Source: Chitinispirillales bacterium (GTDB lineage Bacteria; Fibrobacterota; Chitinivibrionia; Chitinivibrionales; Chitinivibrionaceae). Taken from it: 32,101 nt of DNA. Under the pieces are notes generated by a model. The model saw only the letters and a list, made by a program, of their open reading frames with translations. It searched no databases and had not been told where the DNA came from. Position numbers and translations under genes: made by a program. The DNA is taken from positions 1 through 32,101 of the forward strand of contig JAIRUI010000130.1 in the NCBI GenBank assembly GCA_031254455.1, written 5' to 3'. Shown here in pieces: positions 14,349-23,226 of this stretch (its first letter is position 1; each line of letters opens with the position of its first letter).

Positions 14349-14981
14349 TTAAAACAATTCCGCTTCAAGCATTGCGCACCAAGCATGATAAACCGGCAAA
14401 TGAAGTTCTTGAATTTTGTGTGTTTTGTTTTCGGAAACGATAACGCTGCAATCGGCAAGTTTTGCAATTTCCCCGCCGTCGTTGCCCAAAAGTCCGACGG
14501 ATTTTATTCCAAGAAATTTAGCGATTTTAACCGCTTCAAGCGCATTTTGCGAATTTCCCGAAGTACTTACGGCGACAAGCAGTCCGGCGATATTTTTGTA
14601 AGCGAAAACTTGTTGCGCAAAAACCATACTTTGATCGATATCGTTTGCGCAAGCGGTAATAATTCCTGTCTGGCTTACAAGCGAGATGGCGGGTATCGCT
14701 CTTTGAAGTTTATTGGAAATTTCACCGAAACCCGCATTTATAAATTTTTGATTTTCATTTTCCGGCAACGTTCTTTTTTGCATAAATCCTTTCATAAGCT
14801 CTCCGACAATATGTTCGCAATCGGCGGCGCTTCCGCCGTTTCCGCAAACTAAAATTGTTTTATCGTTCTTATACGCTTTTATGCCTAAATCAAAAAATTC
14901 GCCGATATTTTCTTTGCATCCCTGCAAAATCGGATAATTTTCAAAGAGTTCGTTAAAAATTTTCTGCGTTACCGCTTTCAT
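14349..14981 (-). CDS. gmhA: Sedoheptulose-7-phosphate isomerase, SIS domain
   Basis: GmhA converts sedoheptulose 7-phosphate to D-glycero-D-manno-heptose 7-phosphate, the first step toward LPS core heptose. The 210-residue product has the SIS motifs ILVCGNGGSAADCEHIVGEL (sugar-phosphate site), AVSTSGNSQNALEAVKIAK and the C-terminal HLPVYHAWCAMLEAELF, with the His/Glu residues that bind metal in this family. A TTG five codons upstream could also be a start; neither has a good ribosome site. An intact GmhA supports an LPS with heptose, or a heptose-based glycan. Confidence 0.87.
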   Translation of the reverse strand: MKAVTQKIFNELFENYPILQGCKENIGEFFDLGIKAYKNDKTILVCGNGGSAADCEHIVGELMKGFMQKRTLPENENQKFINAGFGEISNKLQRAIPAISLVSQTGIITACANDIDQSMVFAQQVFAYKNIAGLLVAVSTSGNSQNALEAVKIAKFLGIKSVGLLGNDGGEIAKLADCSVIVSENKTHKIQELHLPVYHAWCAMLEAELF

Positions 14982-15066
14982 TACAATTTCTTTCAATAGG
15001 AATCATGTGTAAAATATTATTTTCCGGCGATAAATAAAGTATTTTCCGCCGAAAGCGAACGAAGTA

Positions 15067-15735
15067 ATGATAAAAGCAAACAATATTTCAAAGAAATTCG
15101 GAACAAAAGAAATTTTGTACAACGTTTCGTTTGAGATTTTACCCGGCGAAATTTTAGGGCTCGTCGGTTTGAACGGCGCGGGGAAAACAACGCTCGTCCG
15201 TCTGCTTTTGGGCTTAATAAACGCAGACAAAGGAACCTCGCAAATTCTTGGAGAAATTCCTACGCCGAAAAATTCGTCTATCTTGCGGAAAACAGGAATA
15301 GTCCTTGAAAACGACGGGTTTAATGCGAATTTAACTTTTCGCGAAAATTTGAACTTTTTTGCAAAAATAAAAAGAGTGAAAAAAGACGACTTGCAAAAAT
15401 ATATCGACGAGAATTGCACCGAATTAGACGCTAAAAAAACGCCCGTAAAATTTTTTTCCAAAGGCGAAAGAATGCAGTGCGCTATAGCAAGAGCGTTTTT
15501 AGGCGACCCGAAAGCCGTTATTTTAGACGAACCTACGACAGGTCTTGATTATGAGCAATGCGAAAAATTTTTTAAAATTGTCACAAATTCACAAAAAAAC
15601 GGCGGCGCCGTAATAATAAGTTCGCATAATTTTTTCGCCGTCGGCAGACTATGCACAAAAATTGTCGAGTTAAAAGACGCAAAAATAAGCGAAATTTCAA
15701 AAAATTTTCTAGAAGAAAAGAGAAAATATGGATGA
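15067..15735 (+). CDS. ABC transporter ATP-binding protein
   Basis: The 222-residue ATPase has Walker A GLNGAGKTT (34-42), a divergent signature FSKGER (130-135) in place of LSGGQ, Walker B VILDE (152-156) followed by the usual PTTGLD, and the switch His in IISSHNFF near 186. The short single-domain form and the pairing with one membrane protein match ABC-2/CcmA-type exporters. The permease gene starts eight bases before this gene's stop. It is divergent from gmhA. The cargo is unknown. Confidence 0.88.
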   Translation: MIKANNISKKFGTKEILYNVSFEILPGEILGLVGLNGAGKTTLVRLLLGLINADKGTSQILGEIPTPKNSSILRKTGIVLENDGFNANLTFRENLNFFAKIKRVKKDDLQKYIDENCTELDAKKTPVKFFSKGERMQCAIARAFLGDPKAVILDEPTTGLDYEQCEKFFKIVTNSQKNGGAVIISSHNFFAVGRLCTKIVELKDAKISEISKNFLEEKRKYG

Positions 15736-16426
15736 TTTTCTAATAATTTTTAAACACGAATTAAAATCATTGACAAAAAGCGCAAAATCTACAATTTTAT
15801 CGCTTGCTTTGGTGTCGTTTTTTTGGGGACTTTTTCTTTCCAACAATATTCTAGATTATAACAAGTCGATAATCTGGATAATAGTTTCCGCGTTTGTCGC
15901 ATCCGCCGGTTTCGCAAACGTTTCTTTTGCACGCGAACGGCTCGCCGGTTCGTGGGAAATTCTTTTGGCAAGCGGAATTTCACGAAGAACAATATTTTGG
16001 GCTAAATTCGCTTTCACGCAAACCGCCACGTTTTTTTGCGGAATAATAACTTTGACAATAGCGTATTCGGTTCTGTGGTTTTTTTTCTCTTTCCTGCCGT
16101 ATTATCAGTTTTTTATTAATGTTTTATCGTTTTTCTGCGCCGCTTTAAGCATAAACGCTCTAAGCGCTTACTTTACCATAATAAACGTAAATATGCGGGC
16201 GATACAACTTATAAATATGTCCGTTATGTCTGTTTGTATAACGGCTATCGCCTACGTTTTACCATACTTGATTTCGACCGTTCCCGTGTTAAATCTTTAC
16301 GCAAACCGCTTTGGAATTATTGCAATTTTGACAATGATAATAATTACGATTCCTGCGATTGCGGCGTTACTTTTGTGCGACAAAACGCTTTTTGACGACA
16401 AAACAACGCTCCCGATCGTTTATTAG
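15728..16426 (+). CDS. ABC transporter permease, ABC-2-like
   Basis: The 232-residue protein has about six hydrophobic segments (for instance STILSLALVSFFWGLFLSN, IIWIIVSAFVASAGFANVSF, ATFFCGIITLTIAYSVLWFF, FGIIAILTMIIITIPAIAAL). The phrase ARERLAGSWEILLASGISRR between the second and third segments is the amphipathic element seen in ABC-2 and CcmB-like permeases. It is translationally coupled to the ATPase by an eight-base overlap. Its 3' end overlaps the opposite gene by four bases. Confidence 0.8.
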   Translation: MDDFLIIFKHELKSLTKSAKSTILSLALVSFFWGLFLSNNILDYNKSIIWIIVSAFVASAGFANVSFARERLAGSWEILLASGISRRTIFWAKFAFTQTATFFCGIITLTIAYSVLWFFFSFLPYYQFFINVLSFFCAALSINALSAYFTIINVNMRAIQLINMSVMSVCITAIAYVLPYLISTVPVLNLYANRFGIIAILTMIIITIPAIAALLLCDKTLFDDKTTLPIVY

Positions 16427-17154
16427 TCGGATACTATCCACGCACCTTTTGTTCCGCGGTTCATAATAGCGTAAATCGTTTCCTCAATGAATTCATAAAC
16501 AGAATCGTTTTTACTCAATTCCGCTTCTATACCGAGTAAAAAAGTCATTACCATTTCACGATCGTCGTGTTCTAACAAACTTCTAACGAACCAAATCCTT
16601 ACGTTCGGAGAAAGTTCTTGATTAAGAATAAATTCGCGGTACAAATTTTCCGTTTGAGGAAACGTTTTCGCTATTTCACTCCGCTGTTCAACGTTTGCAT
16701 AAATCTGTGAATTACTGATTTTAGATAAATTATTCGCAGTCGAATTAAACAATAAAAGAGACGACGCCAACGGAACATCCTGACTAAGCGTCATTTTTAC
16801 TCCGTAATATTTGTATATATAAGCCGACGCGGTCAGTTTTTCTATAGGATTTCCCGAAATAACTTTTACTCCCATAAGTTTTAGTATCGTCGTATCTGTA
16901 ATTTCCGAAAGGCATGTAAAAAGCGCATTGCGCACGGAATCATATTGACCGATATTCGGAGCGCAGATTTTTACCAGCGTGTCAAGCGAAACCCTTTTTT
17001 CCCGCACAAGCCATTTTTCTAAATAATAATCGCCGCTGTCGGCAAGAATTTGTTTGCTTTTTTTAATAATTTTATCCTGTGAATACGGAGGAAGCGAACA
17101 ATTTAAAAATAAAAAAATAAAAACAAAAATTACCGATTCGAAAAAACATCTCAT
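16423..17154 (-). CDS. Lipoprotein, helical repeat-like, unknown function
   Basis: The 243-residue product starts with a hydrophobic stretch ending FLNC, a lipobox that puts the lipidated cysteine at residue 19. The remainder looks like stacked helical pairs (HEAT-like: SVRNALFTCLSEITDTTILK, LSPNVRIWFVRSLLEHDDRE, FLLGIEAELSKNDSVYEFIE), which would suit a protein-binding scaffold at a membrane surface. It is the last gene of the minus-strand operon, 15 bases after pilT, which suggests but does not prove a pilus-related role. Confidence 0.65.
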   Translation of the reverse strand: MRCFFESVIFVFIFLFLNCSLPPYSQDKIIKKSKQILADSGDYYLEKWLVREKRVSLDTLVKICAPNIGQYDSVRNALFTCLSEITDTTILKLMGVKVISGNPIEKLTASAYIYKYYGVKMTLSQDVPLASSLLLFNSTANNLSKISNSQIYANVEQRSEIAKTFPQTENLYREFILNQELSPNVRIWFVRSLLEHDDREMVMTFLLGIEAELSKNDSVYEFIEETIYAIMNRGTKGAWIVSD

Positions 17155-17169
17155 ATAACGACCTTCATC

Positions 17170-18276
17170 TTAAAAACTGTCAAATCCGTCCGCCGCTCTG
17201 TCTGAGGCTCCGGAAATTCCGCCGACGACTTTGAGCTCAAAGTCGTCTGGATTGCTCGCAAACGCTTTCGCTATGTCAAATTCTACTAAATCGTTTCTGT
17301 AAAGTTGTTCAAGCGACTGGTCAAACGTTTGGCTTCCATATATTTTATTTCCTGCGGCAATCGCTTCGTTTATCATTTTTAATTGATCGGGATTTTTTAG
17401 GCATTCCTCTACGTTAGAATTATTTATCATGATTTCACAAGCGGGAATTAAGCCGCCGCCTTTTTTGGGAACAAGGCGCATGGAAATTACCGCCGCAAGA
17501 ACGCTTGAAAGCATAAGTCTAATTTGATCGTGCTGATGATACGAGAAAAACGAAACCGCACGCGACACCGTTTCGGTCGTATTCATCGTGTGCAAAGTAC
17601 TCAAAACCAAATGTCCCGTATCGGCGGCGGTAAGAGCCCCCATCATTGTCTCCTCGTCTCGAATTTCACCTAGCAAAATCACGTCGGGATCTTGACGCAT
17701 CGCCGCTTTTAACGCTTCAAAATATGAGCTCGTGTCCGTACCGACTTCACGCTGTGCAATTGTCGCCATTTTATTTCTATGCAAAAATTCTATAGGGTCT
17801 TCTATTGAAATAATATTGACTTTTTGATTTGAATTTATTATGTCTATCATTGAAGCCAAAAGCGTAGATTTACCGGAACCCGTGGTTCCGGTGACTAAAA
17901 TAAGCCCCCTAGGTTTCATTGCGATTTTACGTATAGGTTCCGGAACGTTAAGCGAATCAAACGGAGGAATATCAAATTTTATACTTCTAAAAGCGATAGC
18001 CGGAGTGCTTCTCTGACTATAAACATTTATACGATAACGCCCTACGCCAGGAACTGAAAGTCCCGCGTCGATTTCCTGATGGTCTGAGAAATTTTTTATT
18101 TGTTCCTGCGTTAAAATTTCTTTCAAAACGCTTTGCATTTCTTCAAGCGTCACATCCGGCATTTTAGCTGGAATAAGCGTTCCATGTATTCTAAAAAACG
18201 GCGGGCATCCTACTCGCAAATGTAAGTCCGAAGCGTTTTGTTTCGTCATCGCATTTAAAAGACTTTTGTAGTCCAT
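17170..18276 (-). CDS. pilT: PilT, type IV pilus retraction ATPase
   Basis: This 368-residue secretion ATPase depolymerises pili for twitching. Walker A GTTGSGKST is at 130-138, the Asp box IEDPIEF at 158-164, Walker B DPDVILLGEIRD around 197-207, and the His box TGHLVLSTLHT at 220-230. The PilT-like C-terminal stretch SFFSYHQHDQIRLMLSS with AVISMRLVPKKGGG is intact. Residues 340-368 are acidic and not conserved. No pilB, pilC or pilQ is adjacent; the candidate pilin is at 2393-2857. Confidence 0.92.
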   Translation of the reverse strand: MDYKSLLNAMTKQNASDLHLRVGCPPFFRIHGTLIPAKMPDVTLEEMQSVLKEILTQEQIKNFSDHQEIDAGLSVPGVGRYRINVYSQRSTPAIAFRSIKFDIPPFDSLNVPEPIRKIAMKPRGLILVTGTTGSGKSTLLASMIDIINSNQKVNIISIEDPIEFLHRNKMATIAQREVGTDTSSYFEALKAAMRQDPDVILLGEIRDEETMMGALTAADTGHLVLSTLHTMNTTETVSRAVSFFSYHQHDQIRLMLSSVLAAVISMRLVPKKGGGLIPACEIMINNSNVEECLKNPDQLKMINEAIAAGNKIYGSQTFDQSLEQLYRNDLVEFDIAKAFASNPDDFELKVVGGISGASDRAADGFDSF

Positions 18277-18291
18277 GTTTATGGCCTTTCT

Positions 18292-19368
18292 TTATATTTC
18301 AATAAAATTTTTTGCCGTTTTTGTTATAATTTCACAAGATTTTTCGCCGACGATAACCATATCTTCTATTCTGACGCCGACAATAGAAGGTATATAAATC
18401 CCGGGTTCTATCGTCAATATCATTCCTTCTTCAAGAATAGTTTCGTCACGAGTATTCAAAGCGGGATTCTCGTGAACATTTAACCCTATGCAATGTCCGG
18501 ATCCGTGACCGAAATTTTCACCGAAACCTTTACCCGCAATAAAATCACGAATCTTTTTGTCCGCTTCATTAGCCTTTACGCCGGCTTTAACCGCGTCCAA
18601 ACCTATCTTTTGCGCTTCAAAAACAATATTATAAATTTCAACATGTTCTCTTTTGGGTTCTCCAAAACAAATCGTCCGCGTCATATCCGAACAAAATCCG
18701 TCAACGGTGCAGCCGAAATCGCTCAGAATAAAATCTCCCTTTTTGAGAATTTTTGTTTTGCTTGGAACTCCGTGAGGAAAAGACGAGTTTTCACCGAAAA
18801 GCACTATCGTGTCAAACGCCGATTTTTCGCTTCCGTTTTGAAGTGTAATTATATTTAAAAGCTGCGCCGCCTCAAATTCGGACATACCTTCTTTTATTTG
18901 CAAACACCACTGTGAAAACGAAATATCTCCGATTTTAGCCGCTTGTTTAATTGAATTTCTTTCGTTTTCCGTCTTTATATAAAAAAGCGCATTTATTTCT
19001 TTTCCGGCGGGAATAAATTTTAAAACATTCTTTATATTTTTTTTGTATATTTCAAAATTTTCAAGCGTCAAAACATTGTCTTGAATCAATAATTTTGAAG
19101 ATTTTTTTATAATTTTATCTATTCCTTTACAAAATTCACCGTTTTTTATTTCAATAAACTCCCAATTTTCTTTTTCACAAAAATCGGACGCTTTTGTTTT
19201 GTACCGAAAATCCGTTAAAAGGAATTTTTGTTCCGGCGAATATAGTAAAAACACGTTTGAAGAATGAAATCCTGAAAAATAACGAGCGGCAAAACCGCCG
19301 TTTATTAAAATGTAATCGGCATTAAATTTTTTTAGTAAAATGTTCGCCTTTTCAAATCTGTTAATCAT
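18292..19368 (-). CDS. Xaa-Pro aminopeptidase, M24B
   Basis: The 358-residue metallopeptidase removes an N-terminal residue preceding proline. The M24 two-metal site is complete: Asp217 (SDFGC), Asp228 (CSDMT), His288 (FGHGSGHCIG), Glu321 (TIEPGIY) and Glu335 (VRIED). The N-terminal creatinase-like domain covers about residues 1-130. It overlaps the TPR gene upstream by four bases (ATGA) and is followed by pilT 15 bases later. The link to pili is positional only; such genes are often housekeeping. Confidence 0.88.
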   Translation of the reverse strand: MINRFEKANILLKKFNADYILINGGFAARYFSGFHSSNVFLLYSPEQKFLLTDFRYKTKASDFCEKENWEFIEIKNGEFCKGIDKIIKKSSKLLIQDNVLTLENFEIYKKNIKNVLKFIPAGKEINALFYIKTENERNSIKQAAKIGDISFSQWCLQIKEGMSEFEAAQLLNIITLQNGSEKSAFDTIVLFGENSSFPHGVPSKTKILKKGDFILSDFGCTVDGFCSDMTRTICFGEPKREHVEIYNIVFEAQKIGLDAVKAGVKANEADKKIRDFIAGKGFGENFGHGSGHCIGLNVHENPALNTRDETILEEGMILTIEPGIYIPSIVGVRIEDMVIVGEKSCEIITKTAKNFIEI

Positions 19369-21083
19369 TTTTTCCTTCCGCCGTTTTTAACCGAATGTCT
19401 TTCTTTAAGCGTTTCTCTGATATCGTTTTTTATACGTTTGCCTTTAAGCGGTTTTTCCGCAGTCGTTATAGAATTCTTTCGTCTGATTTCTTTTGATTCT
19501 ATCGAAACCTTTTCGCCGTTTTTCATTCTTTCAATAATTAAATCTATTTCTTTGATTTTCTCCATATAAGCCTCGTTTTCAACGTCTTTTAACATAAGGC
19601 GTTCATAAATCTGCTTTGCAAAATTCGGCAATCCCTGTTCTAAATAAATTTGGGCGAAAGTCGGAGTTAAAATATGGTCTGGAAGAATATCGCTTTCTTT
19701 TTTTATGGAGATCTCTCCGTCGTCATGCGGTTCTTCATTATATTTGTTTTGACCGACGCTTTCGGATTCAGGTTCAATCGCGACATCGCTTTTTGCAAAT
19801 TCGTCTTTAGCGGTTTCTTTTGATTCTTCTTGCGCGTCTTCATCCGTTTCTTCATGCTTTTTTGGGGCGGATTGCTTATAAATTTCAAACGAATTATCAA
19901 AAGTGTTACTAAAATCATAATCGGAAATTTCCGGAGGTTTCTCCTTTTTTGGAGAAATTAAATCTGTTTGTTCCGCATTACTTTCGTCTTGTAAAATATT
20001 TTTTGTCGGCTCAAGCGATTCCTCTTCGGCGTTTTCCAAATTTTCGACGGTTTCGGAGATTAATTCGAACGATTCTTGGCAAGGCGTCGAATCTTCATCC
20101 GCTTTTTCTTGTTGCGCTTCATAAACTAATTCACACTCGACATCCGCTTCCTGACTTTCGTTTTCTTGCTGTTCTTCTTCAAAAACGTTCAATGTTTCCG
20201 TCTCTTCCACGACATTATCGGTTTCGATTATTTCCGTCTCGCCGGATTCCTCAATAAAATTTTCGATTTCGGATTTTTCTTCAATATTTTCATCCGGCAT
20301 AACATTAAGTATGCTTTCTTCAAGTATGCTTTCTTCAGGTATGCTTTCTTCTTCTATAAATTCTTCCGGAATTTGTTCCTGTTCCGCCGATTCGCTGATT
20401 TTGTCGTCCAAAGAAACATTCAAAAAACTTTCAGAGGTTTCAACATTTTGATCCGTTTCATCAGTATCAAAATTCTCACTTTGTTTTATCGCTTCCGAAA
20501 TCTCAAGTTCAAGCGACGATTCCAAAGAAGTTTCCGTAGAATTTGCAATTTCTTTTTCAAGATTTAGAACTATTTCCTCGCTTATGGTTTCATTGCTTTT
20601 AGAGGCTCCTTTAGAATATGATTCGCTTGCATATTCTTCCCAATTTAAATCGGCGCCTAAAATTTCAAAAATAGTACTCTTACCTGTATTTTTGTGCTGC
20701 AGTTTTCCCAAAAGTTGTGTTTTCGGATTTATTCTTATAAGATAATCCGCAAGCGCTTGCGAATTTTCTATATCGCCGCAATCCGAAAGCAATCGCGCTA
20801 ATATAGAAATCGCCTGCTGATGTGTCGGCTCAATTTTTAGAAGTTCCGTCAACTCGGTCATTGCCGACGAAATGTCGTCTAACTCAATATGGCAAAGAGC
20901 CAAAATAAATCTTCCGCTTGTGTAGTCGGGAGATCGCTCGACTCCGTCTTGCGCAATCTTTATCGCTTGTGTAAGTTTTTTAGATAAAAGTAACGTATGT
21001 GCGTATCTTGCAAATAACAAAGAATCGGGATGAACACTCAAAAGTTCGTCCATGTAATCAGGCGAAATAACCGATCTGCCCAT
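19365..21083 (-). CDS. TPR protein with a long acidic, Ser/Glu-rich middle
   Basis: The 572-residue product has no signal peptide. Residues 1-130 hold TPR repeats (PDSLLFARYAHTLLLSKKLT, PDYTSGRFILALCHIELDDI, PTHQQAISILARLLSDCGDI). Residues 160-480 are extremely acidic and low in complexity (E/S/T rich). The end has one more TPR-like motif (TPTFAQIYLEQGLPNFAKQI YERL) then a strongly basic tail with KRIKND and GGRKK. It is the first gene of the minus operon (TPR, peptidase, pilT, lipoprotein). Role unknown; an assembly scaffold beside pilT is one guess. The acidic region holds a short 15-bp repeat. Confidence 0.7.
   Translation of the reverse strand: MGRSVISPDYMDELLSVHPDSLLFARYAHTLLLSKKLTQAIKIAQDGVERSPDYTSGRFILALCHIELDDISSAMTELTELLKIEPTHQQAISILARLLSDCGDIENSQALADYLIRINPKTQLLGKLQHKNTGKSTIFEILGADLNWEEYASESYSKGASKSNETISEEIVLNLEKEIANSTETSLESSLELEISEAIKQSENFDTDETDQNVETSESFLNVSLDDKISESAEQEQIPEEFIEEESIPEESILEESILNVMPDENIEEKSEIENFIEESGETEIIETDNVVEETETLNVFEEEQQENESQEADVECELVYEAQQEKADEDSTPCQESFELISETVENLENAEEESLEPTKNILQDESNAEQTDLISPKKEKPPEISDYDFSNTFDNSFEIYKQSAPKKHEETDEDAQEESKETAKDEFAKSDVAIEPESESVGQNKYNEEPHDDGEISIKKESDILPDHILTPTFAQIYLEQGLPNFAKQIYERLMLKDVENEAYMEKIKEIDLIIERMKNGEKVSIESKEIRRKNSITTAEKPLKGKRIKNDIRETLKERHSVKNGGRKK
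20307..20351 (-). repeat. 15-bp in-frame tandem repeat, three units
   Basis: Three 15-base units (aagtatgctttcttc on the plus strand, the third with one change) encode the repeated phrase Glu-Glu-Ser-Ile-Leu/Pro in the acidic region of the TPR protein. The frame is preserved. Confidence 0.85.
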
Positions 21084-21103
21084 AAATTCTCCCCAATCAA
21101 ACG

Positions 21104-21132
21104 GAAATATTTTGTAAAATACAAAATGTCAA
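21104..21132 (-). promoter_or_regulatory. Promoter of the TPR-pepP-pilT operon
   Basis: On the minus strand TTGACA (21132-21127) and TATTTC (21109-21104) are 17 bases apart, with a short leader to the ATG at 21083 and a GGGGAG ribosome site. The -35 is consensus, the -10 weaker. Confidence 0.5.
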
Positions 21133-21301
21133 AAGCGTTATGCAATGGAAATTTATTTGCGAAAATTTTCAAAAAGCAATTAAAACCAAAATTCTTCTCA
21201 AATCTTATAAATATTCAATTATCCGCGTCGATTTGTTATATTTTATAGCGGTTGGTAAATTGAAAACATGTTAAGCTCAATATTAATCGGGAGGTGTTTC
21301 A

Positions 21302-22111
21302 ATGACGAAAATACTTAACGACACATTACTTAACGGCACAATAATAGTATTCTCAGTTATTTTTGCGTTTTTCTTTATCGCTTGTTCAAAGTCACATAAA
21401 GATACGGGAAACAATGACGACGAAGACGAAATAGACGGCATAATAGCAAAATTGCCGGAATTACCTGAGGCGACAGGCGGCATGCTTACCGAAGAAAGGT
21501 ATGATAAAATGCCGAACAAAGAAGTAACCGAAGAAAATTTGCATGAGTTTATCGCAGCGTTTCGCGCCGCAAAAGATTATGAGCGGCTTTTTAGCGTCCC
21601 ACGAGGAGAAGGCGGTAAAAAAGGAATTTTCAAACGCTTGGAAAGAGAAAAATCGACAAGGGCGAGAGCGGGCGATTTTGAATACGGCGGTTTTACTATT
21701 CCGGACGGACAAGGCGACAGCATAATTTGGGAATGGACATATAAATGGACGGAAACGGAAAATGCGGAATTTTACGAATTAATCGAAATGGGGACGGAAA
21801 GATATCAAGCGTTTGATTATTCTCAAAGCGGAATTTTGTTTTTGGGACAAGTCGTCTGTTTGTCGTTTTACGAGTATTGGTATGAAGACGAAAAAGAATG
21901 GAAAGAAATTAAGGCGGGAAAAGTAAACGGAGAAATTTTATTTAGAGGAGAATTTACAGGCGGCGTAGAATATATGGATCCTTATTACAAGGAAACGCGG
22001 AGTTCGGATGTTTATGAAAGGCGATACGGCGGAGAAATTGTTATAAACAGCGGAACAAATCGAATAAAACTTTCCATTGACGATTGGTGGGATTTCCTGT
22101 ATTTATTATAG
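21302..22111 (+). CDS. Lipoprotein of unknown function, first gene of the exported cluster
   Basis: The 269-residue product has a long hydrophobic start (TIIVFSVIFAFFFIAC) with a lipobox that puts lipidated Cys at residue 28. An acidic linker follows (NNDDEDEIDG), then an alpha/beta region rich in aromatic residues (IIWEWTYKWTETENAEFYEL, VVCLSFYEYWYEDEKEWKEI) ending in WWDFLYLL. A GGGAGG ribosome site precedes the ATG. It is 20 bases upstream of the first DSDGDG paralogue and shares its orientation, so one operon is likely. I recognise no family. Confidence 0.7.
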   Translation: MTKILNDTLLNGTIIVFSVIFAFFFIACSKSHKDTGNNDDEDEIDGIIAKLPELPEATGGMLTEERYDKMPNKEVTEENLHEFIAAFRAAKDYERLFSVPRGEGGKKGIFKRLEREKSTRARAGDFEYGGFTIPDGQGDSIIWEWTYKWTETENAEFYELIEMGTERYQAFDYSQSGILFLGQVVCLSFYEYWYEDEKEWKEIKAGKVNGEILFRGEFTGGVEYMDPYYKETRSSDVYERRYGGEIVINSGTNRIKLSIDDWWDFLYLL

Positions 22112-22131
22112 ACGCCAAAAAAGGAGAAATT

Positions 22132-22668
22132 ATGTTAAAAATTACGGTTTTAATGGTTTTTGTTTTCTTTGCGGCAGTGTTTGCCCAAAACGGACCTCTC
22201 GCCAAACTGCCGCCCGATCCGGGAGCGGCAGGAAAAAAAACTGTTCTGGGAATCGACAGCGACGGAGACGGAGTGAGAGACGATATTCAGATTGAAGTAA
22301 CAAAATTAATTCCAAATGACCCTTATGCGCGTGCAGGGGCTATGTTTTGGTTTGCTATGCAACAGGAACGTTACAAGGCTTATGTAGAAAACCCGAATGA
22401 ATCGTTTGAATTTTTTTATCCATATTTTATGGGAAGCGGTGCGGGAGCATGGTACTGTATAAAAACAGGCGCTGCAGATTTAATTCCGATTGAAAGACGC
22501 TTGATAATGCTTCTAAACATAAAAGAAAGATATTTTGTCGACCAAGAAATAGGCAGAATTGCTAACGGGAAAATGATACGCACTTATAACTATTATCCTG
22601 AACTTAAAGAAATGTACGACAGAAGATTCAAAGAGTTTTACGAAAGAGAAAAGGAGAGACAAAAATGA
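22132..22668 (+). CDS. Exported protein with a calcium-type DSDGDG loop, paralogue 1
   Basis: From the ATG at 22132 (AAAAGGAG site) the 178-residue product has a signal peptide MLKITVLMVFVFFAAVFAQN, then PLAKLPPDPGAAGKKTVLGI and IDSDGDGVRDDIQ, an EF-hand/thrombospondin-type Ca loop (D-x-D-x-D-G), then a helical part with aromatic residues and a charged end (RRFKEFYEREKERQK). An in-frame start at 22084 is rejected because it lies in the previous gene. Similar short secreted proteins with a P-P-D-P-G ... DSDGDGVRDD start occur in Gram-negative genomes; their function is unknown to me. The stop overlaps the next start (ATGA). Confidence 0.75.
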   Translation: MLKITVLMVFVFFAAVFAQNGPLAKLPPDPGAAGKKTVLGIDSDGDGVRDDIQIEVTKLIPNDPYARAGAMFWFAMQQERYKAYVENPNESFEFFYPYFMGSGAGAWYCIKTGAADLIPIERRLIMLLNIKERYFVDQEIGRIANGKMIRTYNYYPELKEMYDRRFKEFYEREKERQK

Positions 22669-23226
22669 GAAATAGTATAATAATTCTCTTTGTTTTCTTT
22701 GCGGCAGTGTTTGCCCAAAACGGACCTCTCGCCAAACTGCCGCCCGACCCGGGAGCGGCAGGGAAAAAAACTGTTCTGGGAATCGACAGCGACGGAGACG
22801 GAGTGAGAGACGATATTCAGATTGAAGTAACAAAATTAATTCCAAATGACCCTTATGCGCGTGCAGGGGCGATGTTTTGGTTTGCTATGGAACAAGAACG
22901 TTTCAGGGCTTATATAGAAAATCCTAATGAATCGTTTGAGTTTTTTTATCAGTACTTTTTGGGAACTATGGCCGGTACAAGTTACAGTAGGCAAACAGGT
23001 GCGAGTGATTTAATTCCAGTAGAAAGACGTCTGGTAATTCTTCTAAATACAAAAGAAAGATTTCTTGTAAATCAAGAAATTGGTAGAATCGTTAACGGGA
23101 AAGGAGTTAGGCATTACAGTCATTATCCTGATATTAAAGAAATGTACGATAAAAGATTCAAAGAGTTTTACGAAAGAGAAAAGGAGAGACAAAAATGAGA
23201 AATAGTATAATAATTCTCTTTGTTTT
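22159..23226 (+). repeat. 530-bp tandem duplication joining two paralogous genes
   Basis: A 530-base unit from inside the first gene's signal-peptide region (22159) to the second gene's (22688) is repeated at 22689-23218. The first 201 bases of the copies differ at three positions only; the later part has diverged. A 73-base stretch at the joint (22624-22696) recurs exactly at 23154-23226. All three joints share TTTGTTTT. Confidence 0.85.
22665..23198 (+). CDS. Exported DSDGDG-loop protein, paralogue 2
   Basis: The 177-residue protein is near identical to its upstream neighbour from the end of the signal peptide through residue 80 (PLAKLPPDPGAAGKKTVLGI, DSDGDGVRDDIQ), and then diverges (for example MQQERYKAY against MEQERFRAY, and GSGAGAWYC against GTMAGTSYS). 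Its first ten residues, MRNSIIILFV, match not paralogue 1 but the following hydrolase gene. It overlaps both neighbours by four bases (ATGA), so its translation is coupled to both. The role is unknown; partner or immunity protein of the hydrolase is a hypothesis. Confidence 0.75.
   Translation: MRNSIIILFVFFAAVFAQNGPLAKLPPDPGAAGKKTVLGIDSDGDGVRDDIQIEVTKLIPNDPYARAGAMFWFAMEQERFRAYIENPNESFEFFYQYFLGTMAGTSYSRQTGASDLIPVERRLVILLNTKERFLVNQEIGRIVNGKGVRHYSHYPDIKEMYDKRFKEFYEREKERQK

Noticed and set aside
15003..15461. Minus-strand frame of 152 codons opposite the ABC ATPase gene
   Set aside because: The plus strand carries complete Walker and signature motifs; the antisense frame shows no domain.
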